In this document: one piece after another, positions 55,523 to 64,000 of the stretch
Layout of the letters: every line of letters starts with the position of its first letter
Position numbering within the stretch: position 1 is the stretch's first letter
Source: Albidovulum sp.
GTDB lineage: Bacteria; Pseudomonadota; Alphaproteobacteria; Rhodobacterales; Rhodobacteraceae
Assembly (NCBI GenBank): GCA_030837785.1
Contig: JAUQYA010000086.1
Location: forward strand, 62,001-126,000
DNA length: 64,000 nt
Reading direction: 5' to 3'
Program-made: the position numbers and the translations under genes
Notes under the pieces: model-generated
Seen by the model: the letters and a program-made list of their open reading frames with translations, nothing else
The model's database searches: none
Told to the model about the DNA's origin: nothing

Positions 55523-58501
55523 ATGCTTAGCCGGGGGTCGGAATGGCGCAGATGGGAGCCGCACATCCACGCGCCAGGCACGGCAATGAACAACCAGTTC
55601 AGCGGACCTACCGCGTGGCATGACTATCTGACGGCGCTTGAAACAGCGGTGCCATCGATCGAAGCTATCGCCGTCACGGACTACTATGTGACCGACACGT
55701 ACGAGGAAGTGCAAAGGCAGAAGGCGGCCGGGCGCTTGCCGGGCGTCAAGCTCATATTCCCCAACGTCGAATTGAGGCTGGACGCCGCGACTGCGAAGGG
55801 CGGGTTCGTCAATCTGCACCTGTTTGTCAGCCCGGATGATCCCAATCACGTCGAGGAGTTGCGGCGCCTCCTATCGCGTCTGCAGTTCAACGTCATGCAG
55901 GACCGCTTCGACTGCTCGAGGGCGGATCTGATCCGGCTCGGAAAGAAGGCGGACGCGAACATCGCCGATGAGCGTGCCGCGCTCGCCTACGGGGTCAATC
56001 AGTTCAAGGTCAATTTCCAGAAGCTGCGTGAGGTCTTTAGCGAAAGCGGATGGGCCAAGAAAAACATCCTCATTGGAGTCGCCGGCGGCGCGAACGACGG
56101 CACCTCGGGCGTGCGCGAAGCTGCCGATCAGACGATCCGCCGGGAGATAGAAAGCTTCGCCCATGTGATCTTCGCGAGCAGTGCGGCGCAACGCGACTTC
56201 TGGCTCGGCCGGCGAGATCTCGGTCCATCCGAGATCCGTGCCCGGTACGGCGGGCTCAAACCGTGCCTTCATGGCAGCGACGCGCACAAGCTTGAAGATG
56301 TCGCGACCCCATTCGGCGATCGCTTCTCGTGGATCAAGGGTGGCCTTGAATTCGATGCGCTAAAGCAGGCCTGCATCGATCCCGGCGGTCGCTCTCATGT
56401 CGGCGCTGAACCGCCGGCCTCCGCCACCCCTTCGCAGGTGATCGCGGGCATCGAAATTGGCGACGCCCCTTGGGCTACCACGCCGATCATCCCCTTGAAC
56501 CCGGGCCTCGTCGCCATCATCGGCGCACGAGGGTCAGGCAAGACGGCCCTTGCCGATATGATTGCGGCGGGCTGTGACTCAATCTCCGACGAGGCGTGGA
56601 ACGCCGATGAATGGGCCAATCCATCCTTCCTCGTGCGGGCTCGTCCCCTGATCGGCAAGGCGACAGTCAAGGTGAGCTGGGCTTCGGGCGATCCCAGCAC
56701 CCGTGCGTTGGACGGCTCGGACGCTAATGGCCCCCTCGCCTACGAGCGCGTCCGCTATCTCTCCCAGCAATTCGTTGAAGAGCTTTGCTCATCGAACGGC
56801 CTCACGGACGGCCTGCTGCGCGAAATCGAACGCGTGATTTTCGAGGCCCATCCCGATGACGATCGCGATGGCGCGCTGGACTTCGAAGAACTGCTTGAAC
56901 ATCGCGCCTCCCGACATCGCCTTGCCCGTGACCGTGAAGCTGAGGCCGTGGCGCAGATTTCCGACCGGATCAGCACCGAGCTGGAGAAAGAAAGGCTGGT
57001 CGCGAGCTACGAGAGTCAGGTCGCTCAGAAGAAGAAGCTCGTCGATGCCTATACTGCCGACCGGGCGAAGCTGGTGTCGGCGGGCAGCGAGCAACGGGCT
57101 CAGCGGCATACGGAGTTGGCCGGCGCCGCGAACCAGGTTCGAGCGAAGCTGCGGCGGTTCGCCGGCCAACGACAGACCTTCCTCGCAATGCAGGACGAGG
57201 TGAAGGATCTGCGGCGCAACCAGGCCCCGGAGACACTGCGGCAGGCGCAGACCCGGCACCCGCACAGCGGCATGTCGGACGAGCAGTGGAAGGCATTCCT
57301 GCTCGACTATACCGGGCCGGTTGACGACGATCTGGTGGGCTACGTGAAATGGGTGGACGGCGAGATCGCCAAACTGAAGGGGACGGCGCCCGCCACGAAC
57401 GATCCGAACAAGCCGTTCTTCCCGGACGACACCGACCTCAGCAAACTTTCGCAAGCCGTGCTCGACGCTGAGATGGCTCGCCTTGAGAAGCTCGTCAGCG
57501 CGGACAAGGAGACGCAGAAGCGATACACGGCCTTGTCGGGGAACATCGCGACCGAAGCGGCGGCGCTTCAAACCCTGACCGACAAGCTTAAGGACGCGCA
57601 AGGCGCAAAAGATCGTGCCCGGATGCTGCAGACCGAACGCGAGGAAGCCTATGGCAGGGCTTTCGATGCGCTGGTCGCCGAGCAATCAGTTCTGGAGACG
57701 CTGTACGCGCCGTTGATGGCAAGGCTCGCCGCTTCCTCTGGCACGCTCCAGAAGCTCTCGTTCTCGGTCGCGCGCATCGCCAACGTCGAACAGTGGGCCT
57801 CTGAGGCTGAAGAGGGCTTGGTCGACCTAAGGAAGGCGGGCGCATTCCGCGGCAAGGGCACCTTGCTGCAAAAGGCCAACGAGGTGCTGAAGACCGCCTG
57901 GGAAACGGGTGATTCCACAGCCGTCCGCGCGGCGATGGTGGATTTCCGCCGTCTCTACCAGAAAGACCTGCTGGATCATTCGCCCGTTGCCCATACCGAT
58001 CAGGCGGAGTTTCGAGCATGGTCGAAGCGGTTCGCACAGTGGCTGTTTAGCACCGACCACATCTCGATCCGCTACGGCATTGACTATGATGGCGTGGACA
58101 TCCGGAAGTTGTCACCGGGAACCCGCGGGATCGTCCTGCTGCTGCTCTATCTCGCGCTCGACGACAGCGATAACCGACCCCTCGTGATCGACCAGCCCGA
58201 GGAGAACCTTGATCCGAAGTCAGTGTTCGATGAGCTGGTACAGTTGTTCATCGATGCCAAAGCCCATCGCCAGGTGATCATGGTGACGCACAACGCGAAC
58301 TTGGTCATCAACACCGATGCCGACCAGATCATTATTGCGGAGTCGGGTCCGCATCCTCACGGAGCGCTGCCACCGATCACTTACAAGTCTGGCGGACTTG
58401 AGAACGCCGAGATCAGGAAGGCGGTTTGCGATATCCTGGAGGGCGGAGAAGGTGCATTTCAGGAGCGCGCGCGCCGTCTCCGTGTGAGGCTGGAGCGATG
58501 A
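55523..58501 (+). CDS. PHP-domain ABC/SMC-like ATPase (TrlF-like)
   Basis: A 992-residue protein. The N-terminal PHP-like phosphoesterase domain has PHIHAPGT (H14, H16), VTDYY and HGSDAHK near 250. An SMC/ABC-type ATPase follows with GARGSGKT near 335-342, a coiled coil (about 450-750), signature LSPGTRG near 863, Walker B LVIDQPEENLDP near 886 and switch VTHNANLV. It resembles TrlF-family defence proteins, where ATPase sensing is thought to unlock nuclease action. It lies 18 bp after abiEii in the same direction. Confidence 0.82.
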   Translation: MLSRGSEWRRWEPHIHAPGTAMNNQFSGPTAWHDYLTALETAVPSIEAIAVTDYYVTDTYEEVQRQKAAGRLPGVKLIFPNVELRLDAATAKGGFVNLHLFVSPDDPNHVEELRRLLSRLQFNVMQDRFDCSRADLIRLGKKADANIADERAALAYGVNQFKVNFQKLREVFSESGWAKKNILIGVAGGANDGTSGVREAADQTIRREIESFAHVIFASSAAQRDFWLGRRDLGPSEIRARYGGLKPCLHGSDAHKLEDVATPFGDRFSWIKGGLEFDALKQACIDPGGRSHVGAEPPASATPSQVIAGIEIGDAPWATTPIIPLNPGLVAIIGARGSGKTALADMIAAGCDSISDEAWNADEWANPSFLVRARPLIGKATVKVSWASGDPSTRALDGSDANGPLAYERVRYLSQQFVEELCSSNGLTDGLLREIERVIFEAHPDDDRDGALDFEELLEHRASRHRLARDREAEAVAQISDRISTELEKERLVASYESQVAQKKKLVDAYTADRAKLVSAGSEQRAQRHTELAGAANQVRAKLRRFAGQRQTFLAMQDEVKDLRRNQAPETLRQAQTRHPHSGMSDEQWKAFLLDYTGPVDDDLVGYVKWVDGEIAKLKGTAPATNDPNKPFFPDDTDLSKLSQAVLDAEMARLEKLVSADKETQKRYTALSGNIATEAAALQTLTDKLKDAQGAKDRARMLQTEREEAYGRAFDALVAEQSVLETLYAPLMARLAASSGTLQKLSFSVARIANVEQWASEAEEGLVDLRKAGAFRGKGTLLQKANEVLKTAWETGDSTAVRAAMVDFRRLYQKDLLDHSPVAHTDQAEFRAWSKRFAQWLFSTDHISIRYGIDYDGVDIRKLSPGTRGIVLLLLYLALDDSDNRPLVIDQPEENLDPKSVFDELVQLFIDAKAHRQVIMVTHNANLVINTDADQIIIAESGPHPHGALPPITYKSGGLENAEIRKAVCDILEGGEGAFQERARRLRVRLER

Positions 58502-58568
58502 CCTCGCATTGTATGCCTATGCTGCAAGGCGGCGCGGAGGGAGGGCGTTCACGCCTAGCCCGGCGCCG

Positions 58569-59477
58569 TCACCACTCCCGCCGTTGCGCAGCAGGCACAA
58601 AGCGATCATACATGTCCGGCTCAGACTCGCCTTCTTCGTGAAAGAAGAACTGCGCGTCATCAAGCTGGAGCAGCGACAGAGAAAAATCATACTGCTCTGC
58701 AAAGATCGTCGTTTCGCGCACGGGGTCGCGCAGCCATGTGTCGGGGCCGTGTTCGATGCTGCCGCGCCCATCGACAAGAAGGTCCGGACGCAAAGGCAGG
58801 GCGGCCGCAGGGATCTCGATCGGTCCGGCCGATGTTCTGAAATAGGCGCCTGAGCGCAGCGCCGGTGTGCTTGACCGCGCCCAGAGAATAAAACCATCGC
58901 GCGAGACGACGAGCACCGCGCGCTTCTCGGTGTAGCTCAGCCAGCGCAGCGTGGCAGCGATCAGCGAAACATTGTACCGGGCGGCGCAGGCGCGCAGCAT
59001 TTCGATGTCCGCATCGATCCGCGCTTTCGGCGAAATCTGCCGCCGAAAATCGTCGAGCGGCATCAGAAGGTTTGCGGCGAACACGTTGGCCTGATGCTCG
59101 ACCTGGCCGTACTCGGAGTCCCAACGGACAACGTCCTGCTGTCCGCAGCGGAAACCCTGCGGATAGGCGATGCGATGCAAAAGGTAGTGGCCGAACTCGT
59201 GCGCAAGGGTAAAGTTGATGCGACCGCGGGAGGTGATCGCGTCGTTATAGATGATGCCCCACCCCTTGCGGCCGGCCTTCGCCTTGAACAGCGCGCCGTC
59301 AAAGTCGGGCAGGTCGTCGCCCTGCACGCTGGCGACCGGATCGTCGGGGAAGCGCTGGCGCGAGTATTCGAGCGCCACGCGCGGCACATCGATTGGGAAA
59401 TGCTCAGGGCCGAGCACCGTATTGAGAATGTGTGTGATCTCGAACGCCCAGCGTTCGGGCGAGAAGACGACAGTCAT
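58569..59477 (-). CDS. capP: ImmA/IrrE metallopeptidase, CapP-like
   Basis: A 302-residue peptidase with the zinc motif HEFGH (H93-H97) and a downstream Glu (E127 in VEHQANVFAANLLMP). The gene overlaps the XRE repressor gene by 4 bases. This pair matches CapP-CapH, which keeps CBASS operons silent until DNA damage activates CapP to cut CapH. The CBASS genes start divergently 0.13 kb away. Some ImmA-like proteins act on phage repressors instead, but the context favours CapP. Confidence 0.8.
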   Translation of the reverse strand: MTVVFSPERWAFEITHILNTVLGPEHFPIDVPRVALEYSRQRFPDDPVASVQGDDLPDFDGALFKAKAGRKGWGIIYNDAITSRGRINFTLAHEFGHYLLHRIAYPQGFRCGQQDVVRWDSEYGQVEHQANVFAANLLMPLDDFRRQISPKARIDADIEMLRACAARYNVSLIAATLRWLSYTEKRAVLVVSRDGFILWARSSTPALRSGAYFRTSAGPIEIPAAALPLRPDLLVDGRGSIEHGPDTWLRDPVRETTIFAEQYDFSLSLLQLDDAQFFFHEEGESEPDMYDRFVPAAQRREW

Positions 59478-59791
59478 TCGTCATCTCCGATCAGGTCCAT
59501 CATCCTCCGGATTTTTTCCTTCGTCTCCGGCTTCATGCCCCGATACTTCCTGAAGAACGCAGTGTCGGTCGCATCCTCGATTGGAACCGAATCGGTGATA
59601 AGGTAATCGGGGGTGACGCCGAGGGCGATGGCGATCTTGCCGATCTTGTCGGCGGAGGGGCGCGGCGGGTCCTTATTCTCCAGTTCCCAGATGTAGCTCT
59701 TACTGGACTCGGCCAACTCAGCGAGCTTGTCGAGCGTGTAACCCTTCTTCGTTCGCAGGTTCCGAATCTTGTCGCCCAAGGGGGTAGGCAC
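59474..59791 (-). CDS. capH: XRE-family repressor, CapH-like
   Basis: A 105-residue protein. The helix-turn-helix is residues 6-60 (LRTKKGYTLDKLAELAESSK, then YIWELENKDPPRP). A C-terminal tail (DTAFFRKYRGMKPETKEKIR) could be the cleavage and dimer part. Divergent from the CBASS genes and cotranslated with the metallopeptidase, as for capH-capP. The 130-bp gap holds the likely operator. Confidence 0.8.
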   Translation of the reverse strand: MPTPLGDKIRNLRTKKGYTLDKLAELAESSKSYIWELENKDPPRPSADKIGKIAIALGVTPDYLITDSVPIEDATDTAFFRKYRGMKPETKEKIRRMMDLIGDDE

Positions 59792-59921
59792 TAGGTCGCC
59801 CTCCGTTTGTTTCTGTTCAGAGTAGCACTATGAGATGACCCTTGACAACGGAAACGAGTCGAGTCAGCATGTTCGGAGTAGGCGCACTTTCTATGATCTT
59901 ATCCTGAAAGGAGACCAAGTA
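59792..59921. promoter_or_regulatory. Divergent control region of capH-capP and CBASS
   Basis: A plus-strand TTGACA (59842-59847) with CAGCAT 17 bases on (59865-59870) is a plausible promoter toward the CBASS genes. AAAGGAG at 59908-59914 serves the 59922 start. No perfect palindrome is evident, so the CapH operator is not located. Confidence 0.4.
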
Positions 59922-60161
59922 ATGGTAGCAAGGCGGGGTCCAGAAACCCATCATGTAGTACCCGGCGTTAGCGGCGGCTGGGATGTCAAACGCGGCGGCG
60001 CGGCGCGCTCGTCCGGGCATTTCGACACCAAACAGAAGGCAGTGGACTACGGCCGACAGGTCAGCCGCAACCAACACACCGAGCTGCGTATCCACAATCA
60101 GGACGGCCGTATCGCGCAGAGCGACTCGCACGGACGCGACCCCAACCCGCCCCGCGGCTAA
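59922..60161 (+). CDS. DUF2188 small protein
   Basis: A 79-residue protein of the DUF2188 type (HHVVPGVSGGWDVKRGGAAR, then KQKAVDYGRQVSRNQHTELR). It has a basic surface and the short HNQDGRI ending of the family. The ATG at 59922 has a strong ribosome site. It is the first gene after the CBASS promoter. DUF2188 is not a known CBASS core component, so it may be a passenger, a nucleic-acid-binding helper, or an unrecognised accessory. Confidence 0.68.
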   Translation: MVARRGPETHHVVPGVSGGWDVKRGGAARSSGHFDTKQKAVDYGRQVSRNQHTELRIHNQDGRIAQSDSHGRDPNPPRG

Positions 60162-60187
60162 GACCGCCGCAGCGGCAGGAGACGACG

Positions 60188-61099
60188 ATGAATAAGCCGG
60201 AGACCTTCCCCCTCGAAGAGCGGCCCAAGGGCATCCAGAAGATCAGGAACCTTCCCGACGCGGCGCTCGGCGCCCTCTGGGACTCGATCATTCTGGACAA
60301 GACAATCAAGAACAGCCTCCTGTCGCAGGCCGTGCTCAACTTCACCATGCGGGGTAAGGTGCCCCGGACGGTTGTCCCGCTGCATGGCGTCATCATGCTT
60401 ACCGGCCTGCCCGGGACCGGGAAGACGTCGCTGGCCCGCGGCCTCGCCCATCGCGTGGCCATGGCCTTCCCCACCGGCAAGTTCAGGCTGCTCGAAGTCG
60501 AGCCGCACACGCTGGCAAGCGCCGCGCACGGCAAGACCCAGCGTGCCGTGACAGATCTCTTCGCGCAGACGATCGCCGAGGCTGCCGCCGCGGCGCCGAC
60601 GATCGTGCTCCTCGACGAGGTGGAAACGCTGGCCGCCGACCGCGCCAAGCTCAGCCTCGAGGCCAATCCGGTCGACGTGCACCGCGCGACCGACGCCGTG
60701 CTGGTGCAACTCGACGCGCTCGCCGAGGATCACCCCAACCTTCTGTTCGTGGCGACCAGCAACTTCCCGCAGGCGGTAGACAGCGCGTTCCTCTCCCGCT
60801 GCGACCTGATTGTCGAAGTGCCGCTACCTGGCCCCGCGGCTTGCGCCGAAATCTTGAAAGACTGCCTGGCCGGCCTGGGGCGTGCGTATCCCCCCATCGG
60901 CAAGCTGACGGCGTCGCCGCAGATCGGCGCCGTGGCAGCCGCCTGTGTCGGCCTCGACGGCCGGGCCATCCGCAAGATGGTCGCCAACGCGCTCGCCGCC
61001 GATCCGGAAACCGCCATGAACCCCGAGCGCGTCACTGCGGCCCAGCTTCTGGCAGCGGCGCAGGCAGCGCGTGCGAGCCGCGTGAAGGAGAAGCACTGA
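60188..61099 (+). CDS. cap6: TRIP13/Pch2-like AAA+ ATPase (Cap6)
   Basis: A 303-residue AAA+ protein. Walker A is GLPGTGKTSL (residues 73-82), Walker B is IVLLDEVETLA near 140, and SNFPQAVDSAFLSRCDLIVE holds the sensor and arginine finger. In type III CBASS the TRIP13-like ATPase strips HORMA proteins from the nucleotidyltransferase and so resets the alarm. Followed immediately by a 158-residue gene and the HORMA gene. Confidence 0.9.
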   Translation: MNKPETFPLEERPKGIQKIRNLPDAALGALWDSIILDKTIKNSLLSQAVLNFTMRGKVPRTVVPLHGVIMLTGLPGTGKTSLARGLAHRVAMAFPTGKFRLLEVEPHTLASAAHGKTQRAVTDLFAQTIAEAAAAAPTIVLLDEVETLAADRAKLSLEANPVDVHRATDAVLVQLDALAEDHPNLLFVATSNFPQAVDSAFLSRCDLIVEVPLPGPAACAEILKDCLAGLGRAYPPIGKLTASPQIGAVAAACVGLDGRAIRKMVANALAADPETAMNPERVTAAQLLAAAQAARASRVKEKH

Positions 61100-61575
61100 T
61101 GAGCACTGTCGCCAGACGCACATTCCGCAGTACGCCGCACCGCGACGCCCACGCGACGTGGACGGCTATAGCTGATCTGTTGACGCAGGGCCGCGCCGGC
61201 GTCCGTGGCGAGTTGATGGCCGTCGCTGGCGTCGCCGCCAGCGTCATCGCCGATCAGGCGCCGCGCGAAGCCGCGATCATCGTGACCTGCGATGGCCCGC
61301 GCACACGTATCTATTGTCTATATGACGACGACGCGATCGACGGTGACGACGCCAACGAGGACACGCTCGGCTTCGACCCGCTCAAGGGCGATTGGCGCAT
61401 CTCGCTGCCGTGCCTGGCGGACGATCTCGCCTGGGTCCAGGGTGCGCTCAATAAGCACAGCGCGCGGATCACGGCGCGCGACAGCGCCGAAACCACCACT
61501 GCCAATGAGGATGGCAGCAGCGCCGCGAAGGGACAGGCGCTGGTGCTCGATCCGAAAGGATTTCTCGCGCCATGA
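61099..61575 (+). CDS. CBASS-associated 158-residue protein, possible second HORMA-like factor
   Basis: I do not recognise a family with certainty. The protein has a helical start (DAHATWTAIADLLTQG) and strands such as REAAIIVTCDGPRTRIYCLY and an acidic loop. It is cotranslated with cap6 (1-base overlap) and the HORMA gene (4-base overlap). Some type III CBASS loci carry two HORMA proteins or a HORMA-associated partner, so this may be that partner. Fold prediction would decide. Confidence 0.5.
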   Translation: MSTVARRTFRSTPHRDAHATWTAIADLLTQGRAGVRGELMAVAGVAASVIADQAPREAAIIVTCDGPRTRIYCLYDDDAIDGDDANEDTLGFDPLKGDWRISLPCLADDLAWVQGALNKHSARITARDSAETTTANEDGSSAAKGQALVLDPKGFLAP

Positions 61576-62069
61576 CCAGCGTCGCCGTCAATACCTACAC
61601 GCATTCCATCACCTATGTGGCGGACAACATCCTCAAAAGCTTCAAGGATATCATCCGCTTTAGCGGTCTCGATCCCTCCAAATTCGCCAACGATTGGGAA
61701 TCGAACATGCGGGCGCTCAAGACGTGGCTCGGCACGCAGGATCTCGAGAAGGTCGTGCTGGAAGTGTTCGATCCGCGTACCGGCGGGCTCATCATCCGTT
61801 GGGATATCGAGATCGTCTATGGCTGGACCGGCGACGGCAGTTTCTGGACGGACACCGAGCAGCTCAAATACCACATCCGTAAGGCGGGCGTCGCGCCGGG
61901 CGATGCGACGTACGACATCCTCCTCAAGAACAAGCCCGGCTACCCCGCCGTCGACGGCTGGGGAACCGGCAGCTTCCGCTCGACCGAAGGCTTCGTGAAG
62001 CACAGCCTGGGCTCGACCATCGAACATAACGGCCTAGGGGGCAACGCCGCTTACTGGAGGAAAAACTGA
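61572..62069 (+). CDS. cap7: Bacterial HORMA-domain protein (Cap7)
   Basis: A 165-residue HORMA protein of the bacterial family 1 type (NTYTHSITYVADNILKSFKD, then DLEKVVLEVFDP and RWDIEIVYGW). HORMA proteins sense an infection-related peptide and switch on the CD-NTase in type III CBASS. The C-terminal segment GNAAYWRKN could be the closure or safety-belt end. It overlaps both neighbours by 1-4 bases. Confidence 0.85.
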   Translation: MTSVAVNTYTHSITYVADNILKSFKDIIRFSGLDPSKFANDWESNMRALKTWLGTQDLEKVVLEVFDPRTGGLIIRWDIEIVYGWTGDGSFWTDTEQLKYHIRKAGVAPGDATYDILLKNKPGYPAVDGWGTGSFRSTEGFVKHSLGSTIEHNGLGGNAAYWRKN

Positions 62070-62971
62070 TGCTGACCGTCGACGAGGCCTTCCGCAAGTT
62101 CAAAAGCCGCCTTGAGCTCAACGACAAGGAGCAGAAAAACGCGTCGGCGCGGCAGCAGGAGGTGCGCGACTATCTAGACGCCAAATTCTCCATCGACAAC
62201 AGCTTTCTTACCGGCTCGTACAAGCGTCACACCAAGACCAAGCCGCTCAAGGACATCGATATCTTCTTCGTTATGAAGGAGTCCGAGCGGCACTACCGCG
62301 GCAAGGCGCCGTCGGTCATCATCAAGGACTTCTACAACGCGCTGGTCGAGAAGTATGGCGAAAAGGCCGTGCGCAAGCAGAGCCGGTCGGTCAATGTCGA
62401 TTTCGGTGTTGTCGTCGATGCCGACGACAACACCGATTACCGCATCCTGAGCGTCGACGTCGTGCCGGCCTTCGCCGACGGCAACGACTATGAAATCCCC
62501 GACACCGATAGCGGGAAGTGGATCAAGACCAATCCCAAGATCCACGCCGACAAGGCCACGGCCGCGCATCAGGCATTCTCCAGCGAGTGGAAGGGCCTCG
62601 TCCGCATGGTCAAATACTGGAACAACAATCCACGCCACGGCGCCGACAAACCGATCAAGCCCTCGTTCTTGATCGAGGTGATGGCGCTCGAATGCCTCTA
62701 TGGCGGCTGGCAGGGCCGCTTCGACTATGAGCTGCAGGGTTTCTTTGCGACCCTTGCCGACCGCATCCTTGATGAGTGGCCCGATCCCGCGGGGCTCGGG
62801 CCCCCGATCAGCAACGGCATGGATCAGGCGCGCAAGCAGCGCGCCCGCACCTTGCTGACCCAAGCCAGCAGGGACGCGAGCCTCGCGATCAATCTCACGC
62901 GGCAGGGCCAGAACGGTGAGGCCCTCAAAGCATGGCGCGTGCTCTTTGGCCCCAAGTTTCCCTTGTCCTAA
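62069..62971 (+). CDS. CD-NTase (cGAS/DncV-like nucleotidyltransferase)
   Basis: A 300-residue signal synthase. The active site is GS (49-50), KRHTKTKPLKDIDIFF with D62 and D64, and a third acidic residue in SVDVVPAF (D130). SFLIEVMALECLY is the helical part of the OAS-like domain. On recognition of infection it makes a cyclic di- or trinucleotide that activates the effector. Sequence style fits clades C or D, which pair with HORMA/TRIP13; I cannot fix the clade or product. Confidence 0.9.
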   Translation: MLTVDEAFRKFKSRLELNDKEQKNASARQQEVRDYLDAKFSIDNSFLTGSYKRHTKTKPLKDIDIFFVMKESERHYRGKAPSVIIKDFYNALVEKYGEKAVRKQSRSVNVDFGVVVDADDNTDYRILSVDVVPAFADGNDYEIPDTDSGKWIKTNPKIHADKATAAHQAFSSEWKGLVRMVKYWNNNPRHGADKPIKPSFLIEVMALECLYGGWQGRFDYELQGFFATLADRILDEWPDPAGLGPPISNGMDQARKQRARTLLTQASRDASLAINLTRQGQNGEALKAWRVLFGPKFPLS

Positions 62972-62996
62972 CCCACGCCCCGCATCGAGGTACGTC

Positions 62997-63722
62997 ATGT
63001 CCGATTGGTCACTTTCGCAATTGTTGTCCTCGCTGCACGAGGACATCCAGCAGCGCCTCGCGACCGTGAGGAAGACCATCCATCACCCGGGGTCGAAGGG
63101 CGATGCCAGCGAGAATGTCTGGATCGAAATGCTGAACCAGTATCTTCCCACCCGGTATCAGACTGCCAAGGCTCATGTCGTCGACAGTCTGGGGCAGTTC
63201 AGCCAGCAGATCGACGTGGTCGTCTTCGACCGCCAGTACTCGCCGTTCATTTTCACGTACGAGGGCCAGACCATCATTCCGGCGGAAAGCGTCTACGCCG
63301 TGTTCGAGGCCAAGCAGACGGCCGACGCCGGCCTCGTCAGCTACGCGCAGGATAAGGTGGCCAGTGTGCGGCGCCTGCATCGCACCAGCCTTCCCATCCC
63401 GCACGCGGGCGGCGTATTTCCGCCCAAGCCGCTGATCCCGATCCTCGGCGGCATGCTGACCTTCGAGAGCGAGTGGAATCCGCCGTTGGGCGCTCCGTTC
63501 GCCAGCGCTCTCAATGCCGGCATCGACGACCGGCAGCTCGACATCGGCTGCGTCGCCTCGCATGGCCATTTCTTCCGCGATGCCGCGACGGCCATCTATA
63601 GCTTCGAGCATGAAAACAAGGCCGCGACCGCATTTCTCTTCAAGCTTATCTCCCGGTTGCAGTTCAGCGGGACTGTCCCGATGATTGATATCGAGGCTTA
63701 CGCGAAATGGCTGGTCAAATAG
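62997..63722 (+). CDS. DUF6602 protein, candidate nuclease effector
   Basis: A 241-residue DUF6602-type protein. QIDVVVFDRQYSP near residues 75-87 and VYAVFEAKQT near 102-112 give the D...ExK pattern of PD-(D/E)xK nucleases. It starts 25 bases after the CD-NTase with a GAGG site. In type III CBASS this position is often the effector (for example NucC, also of this fold class). Cyclic-nucleotide control is inferred, not seen. Confidence 0.65.
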   Translation: MSDWSLSQLLSSLHEDIQQRLATVRKTIHHPGSKGDASENVWIEMLNQYLPTRYQTAKAHVVDSLGQFSQQIDVVVFDRQYSPFIFTYEGQTIIPAESVYAVFEAKQTADAGLVSYAQDKVASVRRLHRTSLPIPHAGGVFPPKPLIPILGGMLTFESEWNPPLGAPFASALNAGIDDRQLDIGCVASHGHFFRDAATAIYSFEHENKAATAFLFKLISRLQFSGTVPMIDIEAYAKWLVK

Positions 63723-63746
63723 AGGGCTGCTGAGCCGGGAGGCGGC

Positions 63747-64000
63747 ATGGGTGAAGGGCATAACTTCAAGCAATTGCGAGACGCGATCCTCGCCCTCAGC
63801 GAGGCCGGTGATTGGGAGGTCGCGCGCAGGGAATGGAGCCTCGTCGACATCTCCGAGGCCAACGAGCCTGAAACATGCCTCTGCGGCCATTTCCCGATCA
63901 TCGAAATCTGCACTATCGCCAACCGGGTCAACGGCCATCGGGCCAAGATCGGCAACCGCTGCGTCAAACGCTTCCTGGGCTTACGCTCGGATTTGATTTT
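63747..64000 (+). CDS. Partial gene with CxCGH/CVxxFL zinc-like motif, cut by the window end
   Basis: The first 84 residues of a gene that runs beyond the window. CLCGHFPIIEICTIANRVNG followed by GNRCVKRFLGL resembles a short zinc-binding module seen in several prokaryotic proteins. It is 24 bp after the DUF6602 gene in the same direction, so it may be a further CBASS-linked gene or the start of another system. Confidence 0.5.
   Translation, partial: MGEGHNFKQLRDAILALSEAGDWEVARREWSLVDISEANEPETCLCGHFPIIEICTIANRVNGHRAKIGNRCVKRFLGLRSDLI

Noticed and set aside
1..64000. Insertion sequences, transposases, tRNA or rRNA genes and integrase
   Set aside because: None could be supported on either strand; the element's integrase and attachment sites probably lie outside the window.

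Overview
The window is a GC-rich stretch (roughly 60-65% G+C by eye) of an alphaproteobacterial-type integrative and conjugative element (ICE) or related mobile element. A complete trb-type mating-pore operon, VirD4/TraG, an RlxS-like relaxase, RepA/ParA and an FseA/QseM/QseC-like regulatory module all resemble elements of rhizobia and sphingomonads. No integrase, att site, rRNA or tRNA was seen, so the ends of the element and the host genus are not defined. All backbone genes from about 13.9 to 53.5 kb lie on the minus strand.

Layout. (1) 0.1-11.9 kb, plus strand: a defence operon made of a WYL repressor, an SNF2 helicase with DUF3883, a PD-(D/E)xK-like protein, a DUF1156 adenine methylase and a HEPN-DUF499 ATPase. 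This is a helicase-methylase-ATPase (Hma-like) architecture. (2) 12.0-13.9 kb: a LysR and a TetR regulator with duplicated operator-like sites. (3) 13.9-23.6 kb: trbB-C-D-E-J-K-L-F-G-I and DUF2274. (4) 23.8-24.6 kb: an Abi-C protein inserted inside the transfer region. (5) 24.7-31.6 kb: CopG-like protein, TraG, relaxase, candidate oriT, lytic transglycosylase, DUF736, TraF, DUF2840 and an RHH protein. (6) 31.6-36.1 kb: orphan methylase, ParA, RepA with a candidate oriV embedded in its 3' end, an RdfS-like excisionase, an FseA-like activator split by a +1 frameshift, QseM-like and QseC-like regulators. (7) 36.5-53.5 kb: a probable leading region with ssb, SLOG/DUF2493, Toprim, a strawberry-notch helicase, ParB, a PAPS-reductase-like protein, an ArdC-like antirestriction protein and many small unknown genes. 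(8) 53.9-64 kb: a second defence block with AbiE, a PHP-ATPase (TrlF-like), and a type III CBASS locus (CapH/CapP, TRIP13, HORMA, CD-NTase, DUF6602), running off the right edge.

How it works together. QseC/QseM would hold the element silent. FseA, made only by ribosomal frameshifting, would switch on the RdfS-like factor and the operon behind it. The relaxase would nick near 29 kb, and the DNA above 29 kb would enter the recipient first. That leading DNA carries ssb, antirestriction and partition genes, all read toward oriT. It also carries repeated hairpin leaders and, at three loci (ssb, DUF2493, and a 54-residue gene), a decayed inverted copy of the gene's own leader and start across a central palindrome. 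This mirror arrangement is the least explained structure in the window and may be an ssDNA-promoter or fold-back system.
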